Positions 9,405-17,458 of a stretch of 33,028 nucleotides of DNA are shown here, piece by piece. Location of the stretch: IMG/VR virus record IMGVR_UViG_3300022833_000032, positions 1 to 33,028 of that record; one strand, 5' to 3'. Made by a program: the position numbers and the translations under genes. The notes under the pieces are model-generated. The model saw nothing but the letters and a program-made list of their open reading frames with translations, searched no databases and had not been told where the DNA came from. The stretch's first letter is position 1, and each line of letters begins with the position of its first letter. This DNA is from a virus.

Positions 9405-9958
9405 TATGTAGTACCCCCCCATTTGATTGTTGCTTCGTTAGTAGCATTATATGCATAGTCCATAGAGGTATCCGCCGGGTAATAAAGTTGTTGGTTAGAA
9501 GAGTTTGTAGACCTCTCAGTTACTTGCTTTAACTTCGTTAAAGGTCCTGAACTCTGTACTACTACCATGGGTGAATTAGCATTAGTAGACCAGCTAATTT
9601 TGCTTACTTTACCTACATAAACAGGTAAGTATTCCCCTATAGGCGAACCTAGCTCAGTGTCGATAAATCCACATAAAACTTCAATTGGAATACCTACGCT
9701 TTGACTATCAAAGAATTCGCGGTAAATGCCTGTGACGTCACCTAACTGTATCTCAAATAAATCCCTTGATATTTCTGATTCTGCTTTTGGTGGTGAGATT
9801 GAAGCTAAGCCGCCATCAGCTGAGTAGCTGAAACTACTATACTCAATATCATATGGTGCATCTGTAACACCAAAAGAATTACCTACCTTAACTAAAAAGT
9901 AGGCAATCATTGTAGGGTTATTTATTGCAGATAAAAGTGTTTGACTCACTTGTAGCAT
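9404..9958 (-). CDS. Tail tip / hub-associated protein
   Basis: 184 residues, beta-rich, with no signal or membrane segment. It contains a YLPVYVGKVSKISWS strand and a C-terminal segment QLYYPADTSMDYAYNA resembling the small tail-tip proteins (DUF2163/BR0599-like and related) that precede J-like proteins in siphoviruses. That assignment is by layout and motif impression only. It overlaps the preceding small gene by 13 bases and shares a TAATG stop-start junction with the J-like gene, so the three are translationally linked. The likely role is assembly of the tail tip between the tape measure and the central fibre. Confidence 0.7.
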   Translation of the reverse strand: MLQVSQTLLSAINNPTMIAYFLVKVGNSFGVTDAPYDIEYSSFSYSADGGLASISPPKAESEISRDLFEIQLGDVTGIYREFFDSQSVGIPIEVLCGFIDTELGSPIGEYLPVYVGKVSKISWSTNANSPMVVVQSSGPLTKLKQVTERSTNSSNQQLYYPADTSMDYAYNATNEATIKWGGTT

Positions 9959-10227
9959 CTTGTATCCATCCTATATAAATTAAAAAATTGTTTATCTTTA
10001 CAAAAGCTTCTGACTTTCCTAAAGCCAATCTTTGTAACAAACTTATTTAAATCGATGTCATCAAAAGGCTCTACGCAGTAAACAACAGGATAGTTGTTTT
10101 CTATGCAAAGTCTCTTGATTTCATCTTTGTATCTTCTTAAAACTGATTTTGTAGCAGGGACATAGAAATAAGAATAGCACATTGGCATATCCTTATCTCC
10201 TGTCCATTTAATAACAAACTCTTGCAT
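9946..10227 (-). CDS. Small tail-region protein, unknown; C-terminal part GNAT-like by eye
   Basis: 93 residues from ATG 10227, which lies 5 bases after the preceding stop. A TTG six codons upstream (10245) would overlap that gene and is less likely. Neither start has a good ribosome binding site. The C-terminal half (a strand, FVTKIGFRKVRSFC, then QFFNLYRM) resembles the last strands of a GNAT acetyltransferase fold, but the protein is too short to hold a full domain and no acetyl-CoA loop is evident. Small proteins of this kind occur in tail-tip operons. A function is not assigned. Confidence 0.6.
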   Translation of the reverse strand: MQEFVIKWTGDKDMPMCYSYFYVPATKSVLRRYKDEIKRLCIENNYPVVYCVEPFDDIDLNKFVTKIGFRKVRSFCKDKQFFNLYRMDTRCYK

Positions 10228-10231
10228 TAAC

Positions 10232-10834
10232 TTAAATTTTTTCAATAAACTTTAAAGTTGCCGACTGAATAACGCCACTCTCATATGTAAACACAGAGTT
10301 TTCTGGTTCATTTAAAACAGTAGCTAGTATATCCGTAGCTAGCACTGTAGTAGTGCTAGCTAGTAAAGTAGTTAATGAGGGTGAAATCTCTAGTATCGAA
10401 ACACCAGAGTTAACCTCTACACTATTTTTAGTAACGTATATCTTGTTATGGTTTGAAAATCTAATAAAACGGCCTGCTGGTATTTTATAACTACTATTAG
10501 AAGTGATAGTTATACTAGAGGATCCAGCATTATACTGGCCAACATTTGTGATTACTGTTGCTATTTCTGTTTTATTATCTGTATAAAGATGCTGCGGTAC
10601 TTCAATAGTGAAGGGTATAGAGGCTCCATACGTTAACCAATTAGCCATGAGGTCAGCATGAAGTGTATCTCGCTGACCCCCTGATACAGTAATAACAAAT
10701 TCAAATCTTTGAGCATTCTTTTTAACAACTTTGCGTCTTAAGTTTAGCGAATCAAATGTCAGTGTTGCTTCATTCGAAGTAATCGATAAAGGCGTTAAAT
10801 AAGGGTATTTCCCTAAAAATTCATATGTACTCAT
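10232..10834 (-). CDS. Distal-tail-like protein downstream of the tape measure
   Basis: 200 residues, beta-rich and soluble. The first 90 residues contain LTFDSLNLRRKVVKKNAQRF and GASIPFTIEVPQ, a pattern seen in phage distal tail or minor tail proteins. The second half is Ser/Thr-rich with alternating strands (SSSITITSNSSYKIPAGRFI). It begins at a TAATG overlap with the end of the tape measure gene, the usual position of a Dit or lambda M/L-type protein. The assignment rests mainly on position. Confidence 0.65.
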   Translation of the reverse strand: MSTYEFLGKYPYLTPLSITSNEATLTFDSLNLRRKVVKKNAQRFEFVITVSGGQRDTLHADLMANWLTYGASIPFTIEVPQHLYTDNKTEIATVITNVGQYNAGSSSITITSNSSYKIPAGRFIRFSNHNKIYVTKNSVEVNSGVSILEISPSLTTLLASTTTVLATDILATVLNEPENSVFTYESGVIQSATLKFIEKI

Positions 10835-13800
10835 TATGTTAATATCCTCTTTTCCATAAAGTTGTTTCTAACCATATCAGCAATTTGCGGACTCATCATT
10901 AGAATCTCCCTACGAGTTTGTTGGCTAATATCACCAGTAATATTGATACTAACTTGTTGTTGACCATTTGAAGATCCACCTTGCATTGCAGCAGCTACGC
11001 GAGACTGTTGAGCTTGGTTAAGAATAACCTCTCCAGCGTGAGCGATAACAGGAGTTGCTTGACCGTAATTACCCGGAACCACACCACCATCAGCAAACGC
11101 TTTTAGCTTAAAGCCCATACCGCCTGTAGAAGCAGGGGCGATACTGTAGCTGGTACTAGCGAGTGAGGAGGTAGCTGCCCCTGCGGAGAAGCCTGAGTAG
11201 ATAGACAGTCCTGTGCTAATTAAGCCAAGTATACCTGAGCCGCCGCCGCCGCTGCCACCGCCAAGAATAGACATTAAACCATCAAACATACCGCTTAATG
11301 ATTTGCTTAATTCAGGAAATAAGGTACTAAAGCCATTCTTTAAGCTATCAAATGCAGAAGAAAGCTTATCCGTTACTACTGCAACCAGAGAACTCTTTTC
11401 ATCATCTGCCTTAATTGAACTAAGTTTTGATTTGACATCGTTAACATCTTGCGTAACTGTTGGATTATCAACTGTACCCGTTGGTTTACTGGAAGCCGCA
11501 CCACCAAATACTCCGCTGATTAATCCCCCAAAGCCACTACCCGCACCCATCGCGTTATCTGCGCTACCTGAGAAAAAGGATTCTAAAGGTGCTGTAAGTA
11601 CACTAAACAAACCTTCAGTAAATCCACTCACTGTAGTCTCAGTAATTTTACTTGTAATAGAGTTTAGAAGGGAATCACCAAAAGTACTAAAGTCACTTTC
11701 GCCTTTAATCAAACTTAGCAAGTTTGCGCTAAAGTCTGACTTTAAACCACCTACTGCATTTGTACCTATTTCTTTTGACTTAGTTGACCTAGCGTCATCA
11801 CGAATTGCTTTAAGGAGTTCTGGTGTAGGTTTCATGTACTGCACAAGTTGGTTAGTAGTTACCTCATTAAGGTTATCTAATGCTTTTTGTGTGTACTCTT
11901 GAACCTTACCTGAGCGTAGTAACTGATCATCTGCACTCTTTTGAGCTTGTAACAAATCCGTAATTTGTTTATTTAGCTTTATGACTTCTTGAGATGTTAA
12001 CTTACTGAAATCATACCTATTCAAGTCACCACCAGTTGCAGCAGCAAGGTTAGACATGTTAACACCACCACCTTGAGCAAAAGCAGGAAGACCGGCATTA
12101 ATGCGCTCGAGTAGATTACGGTTATTAGCTGTTGCTTTAGCATTAACAACATATTCACCGTTAGATAGTCTGGCTAATATAGAGTCTGAAGTACCATTAC
12201 CGGGACCGGATATAGCTCCACCTGTGGCAAACTTTTTAAGGTTGGATGTTGCAAAGCTAGCCACCTTATTAGCGTCCGAAGGCTTGCCCGGGTTTACTGC
12301 ACGGTTTAATGTGCGTGATATTTCTGAAACGGTTTTTAACGCATTTACTTTATCAGCTGATAATTTTTTATAATTTAGATATTTAGGTAACGCAGTTATG
12401 TTAGCATCAATTGAACTACCTAGTAACCCAGGATCAGACAAGTAACCAATATTATCGTAGACATCTCGGCCCGTATATTGTAACCAGCCCCTACCCCTGA
12501 AGTCCCAACCATCTTGTGCAGTTAGGTTACCAGCGCCAACTTTCATGTATTGAAAACCTAGAAAATCTTTTACCAGTAATTTACTAAGGTAATCATCTCT
12601 TTCAGTTACAGGTTTATCTTTAAACTTTTTATCGATATCTCTGAAGAAAGAAACAGCCCAAACACCTTTACTCTTATCAATACCATGTTCTTTATACTTT
12701 GCAAGTAAAGTTCTATATTTACTACTAAATAAACCAGTACCATCACCAGTATCTTCTGTAAGTTGACTTAGATCTGCACCCGCCTCTTTTTGGGCAGTAC
12801 CTAATCCAGCAGCTAACGATAACTTCGTCTTAAAACCAAAGTCGCCCAATGAATTTATTAAATTTAATTGATTGTCAGTAAAGTCAGGGTCAAGATAAGG
12901 AAAAGAAACTTCTGTTAAATTAGGGTTCTTAGGTTTACCGACAACACCACCTTCTGCAAAAGCGGGAAGACCACCGTTAATACGTTCTAAAAGTCCACGG
13001 TTACTTGCAGTTGCCTTAGCATTAACTACGTATTCACCATTAGACAAACGAGCAAGAATAGAGTCAGAAGTACCAGTACCGGGACCAGAGATTTTACCGC
13101 CAGTGGCATAGCCTTCTGGCATTATTAATCCACCACCTGTACCACCTTGACTAGAGCCAAATGAAAAGAAATCCTTAACAGTAGCTTTTAAAGCATTAAA
13201 CTTAGCTTCAATAAATGCAAAAGCGGTATCTAAAGCAGAAACAATTGGGGAGATAACATCAGTTGCTAAGAATGTTTGGAGCTTAGAACCCCAAGAGCCT
13301 TCTTCACCAAAGAAAATATTCCAAAGTAAGAAGCCACCAGCAGCAATACCTAGTGCAGCAAGAATAACAGGGGCGGAGAGACCTGCAGCAATAGTCGCTA
13401 ATAACGAACCGACAGCAGTTGTTACAATACTTACACTGGGAAATAAAGCACCGAGTAATAAGGTGCTTAATGCTAATCTAGTTAGAACAGCTTTAATAAC
13501 AGGTAATGAAAAAGCAGCTAATAACCAAGCACCACTTGCAATAATCTTGCTAGCGGCAAAGGCGGCAATAGTACTAAAAGCCATTGCTGTACCAATAATT
13601 GTACCGAGCTCAACACCAGCACGAGTAAGCGGGTCTTTTACACCAAAGGCGTTTAAGGCCGCCTCTGATAGGTGACCACCAATAAGTGTACCTGCTAAAC
13701 CGCCAGCAATAGAGAATGACCCACGGAAAGCACCACCCATCTTCTGACCAAGTGTTTTAGCTTTTCCTACTTCTTTAGCTTCTGTTTCAGGGTTAATTAG

Positions 13801-16014
13801 GCTAGGTAAGAATAGTCTTAACGCAATTGCTTTAGAAATTGCTAATAGAATAGGGGTTAACTTTCCACTTACTACTGCGAGGGTTAATCCACCAAATATT
13901 AGGCCAGCAAGGAATCCGGGGATATCGCCACCAACCCAACCAGAGATACCTGCACCGGCGAGTACCTTGTTACCGAAGTCTGAGATTAAAGTATAAATCT
14001 TACTCAGGGCTTCGCTTAATCCCTGATCACCAATAACTAGTTTTATAATAGCACCAGTTATAACTAAATTACGGAAACCTTTACTGAGAGCAAAAGCAAG
14101 TGCTAAAGAGAAAATATCGGCAAGCTGTAGCTCATTTTCTTTTGTAGCCCCAAGAAAAGCTTGAGACATCACCCTACCAATAGTAGTACCGATAGAGTCT
14201 AGTATTTTACCCGGTGTCTCAAATCCAAGCAAACCGCTAGAAGCCTTTTTATTGAACTCGTCAGTAGCGTCAGTAACACTTGATAATGAACTCTCAATTA
14301 CTGCTTTTGCTGCTTTAAGTTTTTCTGTACCAACACCTTCGATATTTACCTTATCAATAAAACCAGTCATACTTAGCTTTAACTGAGCAGTGTCTAGTTT
14401 AAGAAAACCAGCTATGACTCCAACTAAGCCTAGTAACCGAGGAATCAAGCCCTCACCTATAGCAACAGTAACCGCATTAAATGATATACGTAAAGCGTTA
14501 AATTCATTATTAGCTGCTAGTTTGTTATAGATATCAAGTAATCCGCTAGTACCGTTGTTTACCTCTTTAAACAACCTTTTAACTAACTCGCTTTTCTTAG
14601 CGTTTTCTGTTAACTCACCTAAGCTATCATTAATACGTTTAACGTAGCTGTTTACTTCTTTAAGAACACCCGTATTTGCGGATACACCAATTTTAATTGA
14701 AATATCTTTGAAAAGCTTATTGAACTCAGTGCGTAGTCCTGTAAATATGTCAAATACATAAGCCTTAAACTTCTCAAGGTGAGGTTTCACCATATCGAGG
14801 AGCTTACCTGCCCACATAGTAATATCTTCAATTAAATCAGGCCAGTAAGAGTTCCCGACTACAGCATCCCAAATATTATAAAATATATCTTTAACTGCTT
14901 GACCAAACTTTGAAATGAGTGCTAGTACTGTATCTAAACCGGGTAAGAAATCAGAAAGTTTCATAGCATAGGCTTTAACTGAACCACTAATATCTATACG
15001 AGAAAGAGCACCTCGTATATCAGATATAATAGTGTCAGTATCGATAGTGATATCAGGGAGGAAAGAAATTGCCTTCCCTGCATACTCATTAAATAGCTTA
15101 CCAATATCGAGAAGTATTAAACGTGCATTATCGTAAAATAATGCAATATTAAATAAGCCCTTAGCTACTGAGAATTCTAGACCATCAGCGAAGTTAAGGA
15201 AGCTCTGCGTAATTGACTGTATACCTTTAACAAGAATCTTAGAGACCCCTGATTGACGTATCATCTTATCTTGTGTAATGGCAATAGCATCACCTAAGTT
15301 AGAGAACGCGCCGTTAAGCGTATTAACTTGTCTTGAAGCTGCTCCACCAAAACCATCAGCTGCTTCCGCTACACTTTGAAAAGCTTTGTAGAATTTTTCA
15401 AAGGTCAAATTACCTTTTTCACTCTCTTTTCTCAATGCGCCCATTGATATACCCATAGCATCCGCAATTTTAGTTAGCGGGATACCTGCGTCAGTAATTT
15501 GGTTGAGTCGTTCAGCGGTTAGACGACCTTCTGAAGCCATTCTTTCAAAGGCTACAGCAACTCTATTTAGTTCTACGTCACCACCACCTACGGCGGCAAC
15601 GGCATCAGAGATATTCTGAATACCTCTTTCAATTTGTGCTTGACTAGCAAAGGCTCTACTACCTGTTGTAGCAAGTCTTGCGTATGCGTCAGTTAATGCC
15701 CTAACGCTATAGGGGGTAGCAGCAACAATCTTTTGTACGGCACTAAAGGCTTGTACTGCCCTAGTTGTACTGCCTGTAGCTGTAACGAGTCTAGCATTTA
15801 ATGTCTCAAAGCTAGCTGCTGTTCTGATAGCGGCGGTTCCGATAGCAGCAATAGGTAAAGCGGCAAAAGCTACTTTAGTTGCAGTTGCTAATCCACTAAT
15901 TGATTTGTTGATACTTTCCGCGCTGGTTTGTACCGACTTTAGTGATGATTCTAGTTTCTTTAAATCTACCTGTGCTTGCGAGGAATCCGAACGGACTTGA
16001 ATTTGAACTGCCAT
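10834..16014 (-). CDS. Tape measure protein with embedded GH19-type lysozyme/chitinase domain
   Basis: 1726 residues with an AAGGAG ribosome binding site. Residues about 45-250 are a tape-measure N-terminal domain (ADAMGISMGALRKESEKGNL, then a QVNTLNGAFSNLGDAI helix). Residues about 600-930 contain long hydrophobic stretches, expected for a protein that enters the host membrane. Two copies of a 54-residue motif with SDSILARLSNGEYVVNA lie at about 970-1023 and 1263-1316. Between them, about 1040-1240, is a GH19-like domain with TAQKEAGADL (candidate catalytic Glu) and GWDFRGRGWLQYTGR, the signature of GH19 endolysins and chitinases. The C-terminus carries a GEVILN motif similar to the repeats. 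The protein sets tail length and probably cuts peptidoglycan during DNA entry. A terminator hairpin lies just upstream. Confidence 0.93.
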   Translation of the reverse strand: MAVQIQVRSDSSQAQVDLKKLESSLKSVQTSAESINKSISGLATATKVAFAALPIAAIGTAAIRTAASFETLNARLVTATGSTTRAVQAFSAVQKIVAATPYSVRALTDAYARLATTGSRAFASQAQIERGIQNISDAVAAVGGGDVELNRVAVAFERMASEGRLTAERLNQITDAGIPLTKIADAMGISMGALRKESEKGNLTFEKFYKAFQSVAEAADGFGGAASRQVNTLNGAFSNLGDAIAITQDKMIRQSGVSKILVKGIQSITQSFLNFADGLEFSVAKGLFNIALFYDNARLILLDIGKLFNEYAGKAISFLPDITIDTDTIISDIRGALSRIDISGSVKAYAMKLSDFLPGLDTVLALISKFGQAVKDIFYNIWDAVVGNSYWPDLIEDITMWAGKLLDMVKPHLEKFKAYVFDIFTGLRTEFNKLFKDISIKIGVSANTGVLKEVNSYVKRINDSLGELTENAKKSELVKRLFKEVNNGTSGLLDIYNKLAANNEFNALRISFNAVTVAIGEGLIPRLLGLVGVIAGFLKLDTAQLKLSMTGFIDKVNIEGVGTEKLKAAKAVIESSLSSVTDATDEFNKKASSGLLGFETPGKILDSIGTTIGRVMSQAFLGATKENELQLADIFSLALAFALSKGFRNLVITGAIIKLVIGDQGLSEALSKIYTLISDFGNKVLAGAGISGWVGGDIPGFLAGLIFGGLTLAVVSGKLTPILLAISKAIALRLFLPSLINPETEAKEVGKAKTLGQKMGGAFRGSFSIAGGLAGTLIGGHLSEAALNAFGVKDPLTRAGVELGTIIGTAMAFSTIAAFAASKIIASGAWLLAAFSLPVIKAVLTRLALSTLLLGALFPSVSIVTTAVGSLLATIAAGLSAPVILAALGIAAGGFLLWNIFFGEEGSWGSKLQTFLATDVISPIVSALDTAFAFIEAKFNALKATVKDFFSFGSSQGGTGGGLIMPEGYATGGKISGPGTGTSDSILARLSNGEYVVNAKATASNRGLLERINGGLPAFAEGGVVGKPKNPNLTEVSFPYLDPDFTDNQLNLINSLGDFGFKTKLSLAAGLGTAQKEAGADLSQLTEDTGDGTGLFSSKYRTLLAKYKEHGIDKSKGVWAVSFFRDIDKKFKDKPVTERDDYLSKLLVKDFLGFQYMKVGAGNLTAQDGWDFRGRGWLQYTGRDVYDNIGYLSDPGLLGSSIDANITALPKYLNYKKLSADKVNALKTVSEISRTLNRAVNPGKPSDANKVASFATSNLKKFATGGAISGPGNGTSDSILARLSNGEYVVNAKATANNRNLLERINAGLPAFAQGGGVNMSNLAAATGGDLNRYDFSKLTSQEVIKLNKQITDLLQAQKSADDQLLRSGKVQEYTQKALDNLNEVTTNQLVQYMKPTPELLKAIRDDARSTKSKEIGTNAVGGLKSDFSANLLSLIKGESDFSTFGDSLLNSITSKITETTVSGFTEGLFSVLTAPLESFFSGSADNAMGAGSGFGGLISGVFGGAASSKPTGTVDNPTVTQDVNDVKSKLSSIKADDEKSSLVAVVTDKLSSAFDSLKNGFSTLFPELSKSLSGMFDGLMSILGGGSGGGGSGILGLISTGLSIYSGFSAGAATSSLASTSYSIAPASTGGMGFKLKAFADGGVVPGNYGQATPVIAHAGEVILNQAQQSRVAAAMQGGSSNGQQQVSINITGDISQQTRREILMMSPQIADMVRNNFMEKRILT
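12067..12228 (-). repeat. 54-codon tape measure motif, C-terminal copy
   Basis: It encodes ATGGAISGPGNGTSDSILAR and onward to PAFAQGG. It matches the copy at 12946-13107 at 48 of 54 residues counted by eye, while many synonymous bases differ. It sits just after the GH19-like domain. Confidence 0.85.
12946..13107 (-). repeat. 54-codon tape measure motif, N-terminal copy
   Basis: It encodes ATGGKISGPGTGTSDSILAR and onward to PAFAEGG. It flanks the GH19-like domain on its N-terminal side, as the copy at 12067-12228 does on the other side. Confidence 0.85.
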
Positions 16015-16036
16015 TCTTCTTTCTCCTTAATAAAAA

Positions 16037-16082
16037 TGCCCTAGATGAAAACCCCTTTAATAAGAGATCACCATCTAGGGCA
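16037..16082 (-). terminator. Intrinsic terminator upstream of the tape measure gene
   Basis: On the minus strand TGCCCTAGATG (16082-16072) pairs perfectly over 11 bp with CATCTAGGGCA (16047-16037), and TTTTTATT follows. The loop is 24 bases. The tape measure ribosome binding site begins a few bases later. This looks like an intercistronic terminator that would lower, or permit partial readthrough into, the tape measure and tip genes. Confidence 0.75.
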
Positions 16083-16087
16083 TAAGA

Positions 16088-16435
16088 TTATTCTTCTAAA
16101 TAATCAACAACAGGGTCTTCGAGTTCACCTATTGCAATTAGTGTTTTCTCAATAAAGAACGAAGGCGCTTGCCTTGAATGTCCTTTGTTAAGAATACCGA
16201 TGTAGGGAGCATCATTATCGATAATACCGATAACATCCCCATTACTACTATTTTTTTCAAACTTATAAACCCATCTGCTTCTAGCATAACCCGTATCAAT
16301 AGGGGTTACTCTTGCTAAAGCCGCTGTAGCAAATTCAGTGCGATCAATTACGCTATCGTTTGCAATTTCTTTGACTTCTTCTTTTAATTTTTCTAGTTCT
16401 TTTTTGAAGTCAACTTTCACACTTAAATTTGCCAT
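16088..16435 (-). CDS. HK97 gp10-like tail completion protein
   Basis: 115 residues with a GGAG ribosome binding site, starting 2 bases after the chaperone frameshift product ends. The order of elements is typical of HK97 gp10-like proteins: an N-terminal amphipathic helix (KKELEKLKEEVKEIAND), then TPIDTGYARSRW, a beta hairpin, and NDAPYIGILNKGHSRQAPSFFIEKT. Members of this family act at the head-tail interface or in tail completion (lambda gpZ-like). The location between the tail chaperones and the tape measure is unusual, since this gene more often precedes the tail terminator. Confidence 0.8.
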   Translation of the reverse strand: MANLSVKVDFKKELEKLKEEVKEIANDSVIDRTEFATAALARVTPIDTGYARSRWVYKFEKNSSNGDVIGIIDNDAPYIGILNKGHSRQAPSFFIEKTLIAIGELEDPVVDYLEE

Positions 16436-16437
16436 AG

Positions 16438-17057
16438 TTACTCCAGTATAGGTTTCCAGTTTTTATCTCCACCAACAGCACCTTGTAGCATACGCATAAA
16501 ATTAGGATCAATACCTTTACTCTTGCTACCGCCTTCTAATGCTTTAAGTGATGGGAATATTTCACTCGCCTTTTTCTTAACGCCTTGAGCATTAAGTAGT
16601 AATGAAGTCCTATAATCTTCTTGCCAACCCACAGGTCTGATCTTGAAGAACTTGAACCAACCTAAGAATTCTTCGTAAGGCATTGCTAGCACGTCTGATA
16701 CAGACATACGCAGGCTATACGCTAACTCATAGATAGCTTGTTCTTCCTCAGTTAGTTTCCCGATTCGGCAACTTCTGTTGGTTGACCACCCATACCTGAG
16801 AACCTAACAATTTCAGCACCTAGCTTACTTAGTTCATCAAGTGGGAATGAATCAATTTCACTATCTTTCATCTCGCCAGCGCCTTCAACAGCGAAACGAA
16901 TCATTACTCGCAGGGTGCCTAGCTCATCACCTTCTTTTTGTTTCTTTGTTACTTCTTGGATTTTCATAATCTCAGAAACAGCTAGCTTCTTAATAGTGAC
17001 CTTATCTTCCATAAAGTCTACTTCTTTTCCCATGTTCTTACCAATTAAATGTTTCAT
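16438..17057 (-). CDS. Tail assembly chaperone GT-like fusion made by -1 frameshift
   Basis: The shorter G-like ORF (17057-16752) ends GGA-AAC-TAA within the heptamer G-GGA-AAC at 16761-16755. Slipping back one base gives AAA-CTA and continues with LTEEEQAIYELAYSLR straight into the ORF that contains MPYEEFLGWFKFF and ends at 16438. The fused product would be about 206 residues: 101 from G plus 105 of the T domain. The T domain's EEFLGWFKF helix resembles phage T-type chaperones. As in lambda gpG/gpGT, the pair is expected to hold the tape measure while the tail tube polymerises. The T part has an internal ATG at 16707 but no convincing ribosome binding site there. Confidence 0.85.
16752..17057 (-). 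CDS. Tail assembly chaperone, G-like
   Basis: 101 residues, with an AAGGA ribosome binding site about 10 bases before the ATG. It begins with a short basic segment, then an acidic helical body (VSEIMKIQEVTKKQKEGDE, then FPLDELSKLGAEIVRF). This is the size and character of lambda G or Phage_TAC proteins, which bind the tape measure before tail assembly. The terminal codons contain the slippery heptamer, and a fraction of ribosomes should produce the GT form. It follows a small unknown gene by 11 bases and shares its promoter at 17413-17435. Confidence 0.82.
   Translation of the reverse strand: MKHLIGKNMGKEVDFMEDKVTIKKLAVSEIMKIQEVTKKQKEGDELGTLRVMIRFAVEGAGEMKDSEIDSFPLDELSKLGAEIVRFSGMGGQPTEVAESGN
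16755..16761 (-). promoter_or_regulatory. Programmed -1 ribosomal frameshift site GGGAAAC
   Basis: The minus strand reads G-GGA-AAC, with the zero-frame TAA immediately after. This is a canonical X-XXY-YYZ heptamer and differs from lambda's GGGAAAG by one base. About 15 bases downstream, GCTAT and ATAGC can pair around a 14-base loop, which could act as a stimulatory hairpin. The -1 frame is open all the way to 16438. Confidence 0.85.
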
Positions 17058-17068
17058 AACTATTTTCC

Positions 17069-17305
17069 TTACTGTTTATTATCAATGAATAGATGTTTAT
17101 TATTTTCCTGAAATTCATCAAGTACTTTACCAAGAGTATGAAGCACTGATAAGGTTTCAATAATTTCCTTACCTACCGAGCTATCATTCTCAAAATCTTT
17201 TAAACGTTCAAATGATTTACCAATACTAATATCGATAGATCGCTTCATATGTCGGAAGGTAGTCTTCATAACAAATGATTTACTAAATGGTGGTTTACTG
17301 TCCAT
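17069..17305 (-). CDS. Small protein of unknown function between tail tube and chaperones
   Basis: 78 residues with an AGGAC ribosome binding site. The N-terminus is basic (KPPFSKSFVMKTTFRHMKRS), followed by a helical acidic part (ETLSVLHTLGKVLDEFQENN). No membrane segment or known motif is seen. It is the first gene after the promoter at 17413-17435, after a 112-base leader with a long inverted repeat, and precedes the G-like chaperone. A role in tail assembly is suggested by position only. Confidence 0.7.
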   Translation of the reverse strand: MDSKPPFSKSFVMKTTFRHMKRSIDISIGKSFERLKDFENDSSVGKEIIETLSVLHTLGKVLDEFQENNKHLFIDNKQ

Positions 17306-17329
17306 AATACTGTCCTATATATAAGAGAA

Positions 17330-17383
17330 TTACACCTATAAGTATCATTATAATAATATATAAAGTATAACCTATAGGTGTAA
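17330..17383 (-). repeat. Inverted repeat in the leader of the chaperone/tape-measure transcript
   Basis: The arms TTACACCTATA (17330-17340) and TATAGGTGTAA (17373-17383) are perfectly complementary over 11 bp and enclose a 32-base AT-rich loop that is itself partly palindromic. It lies between the promoter at 17413-17435 and the first start codon at 17305. It could be an mRNA 5' stabiliser, an RNase site or a protein-binding site. No U-tract follows, so termination is unlikely. Confidence 0.6.
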
Positions 17384-17412
17384 AGAAAAGCAACCGGAGG
17401 GCGGAAAGAGTC

Positions 17413-17435
17413 TTCTTCTTTAACGTCCCCTGGTA
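17413..17435 (-). promoter_or_regulatory. SP6-like phage promoter, copy 2
   Basis: The minus strand reads ACCAGGGGACGTTAAAGAAG, with predicted +1 at 17418. It is located just after the tail tube stop and before the chaperone block. Similarity to copy 4 (32859-32881) extends on both sides: an AATCAT...GA.TT segment upstream and CTCYYTCCGCCC from about +9 to +20 downstream. No terminator separates it from the tail tube gene, so it adds transcription to the tail block. Confidence 0.78.
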
Positions 17436-17458
17436 TAACTCTATGATTCTATTAAGAT

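Noticed and set aside
11213-11902. 229-residue open frame on the plus strand within the tape measure
   Set aside because: It is antisense to a well-supported gene, has no ribosome binding site and shows shadow-frame composition. The same holds for plus-strand frames at 20684-21055, 30218-30664 and 19745-20101.
16438-16707. Independent gene starting at ATG 16707
   Set aside because: The coding frame is open upstream to the slippery heptamer, and no ribosome binding site precedes 16707. It is better read as the T domain of a frameshift product.
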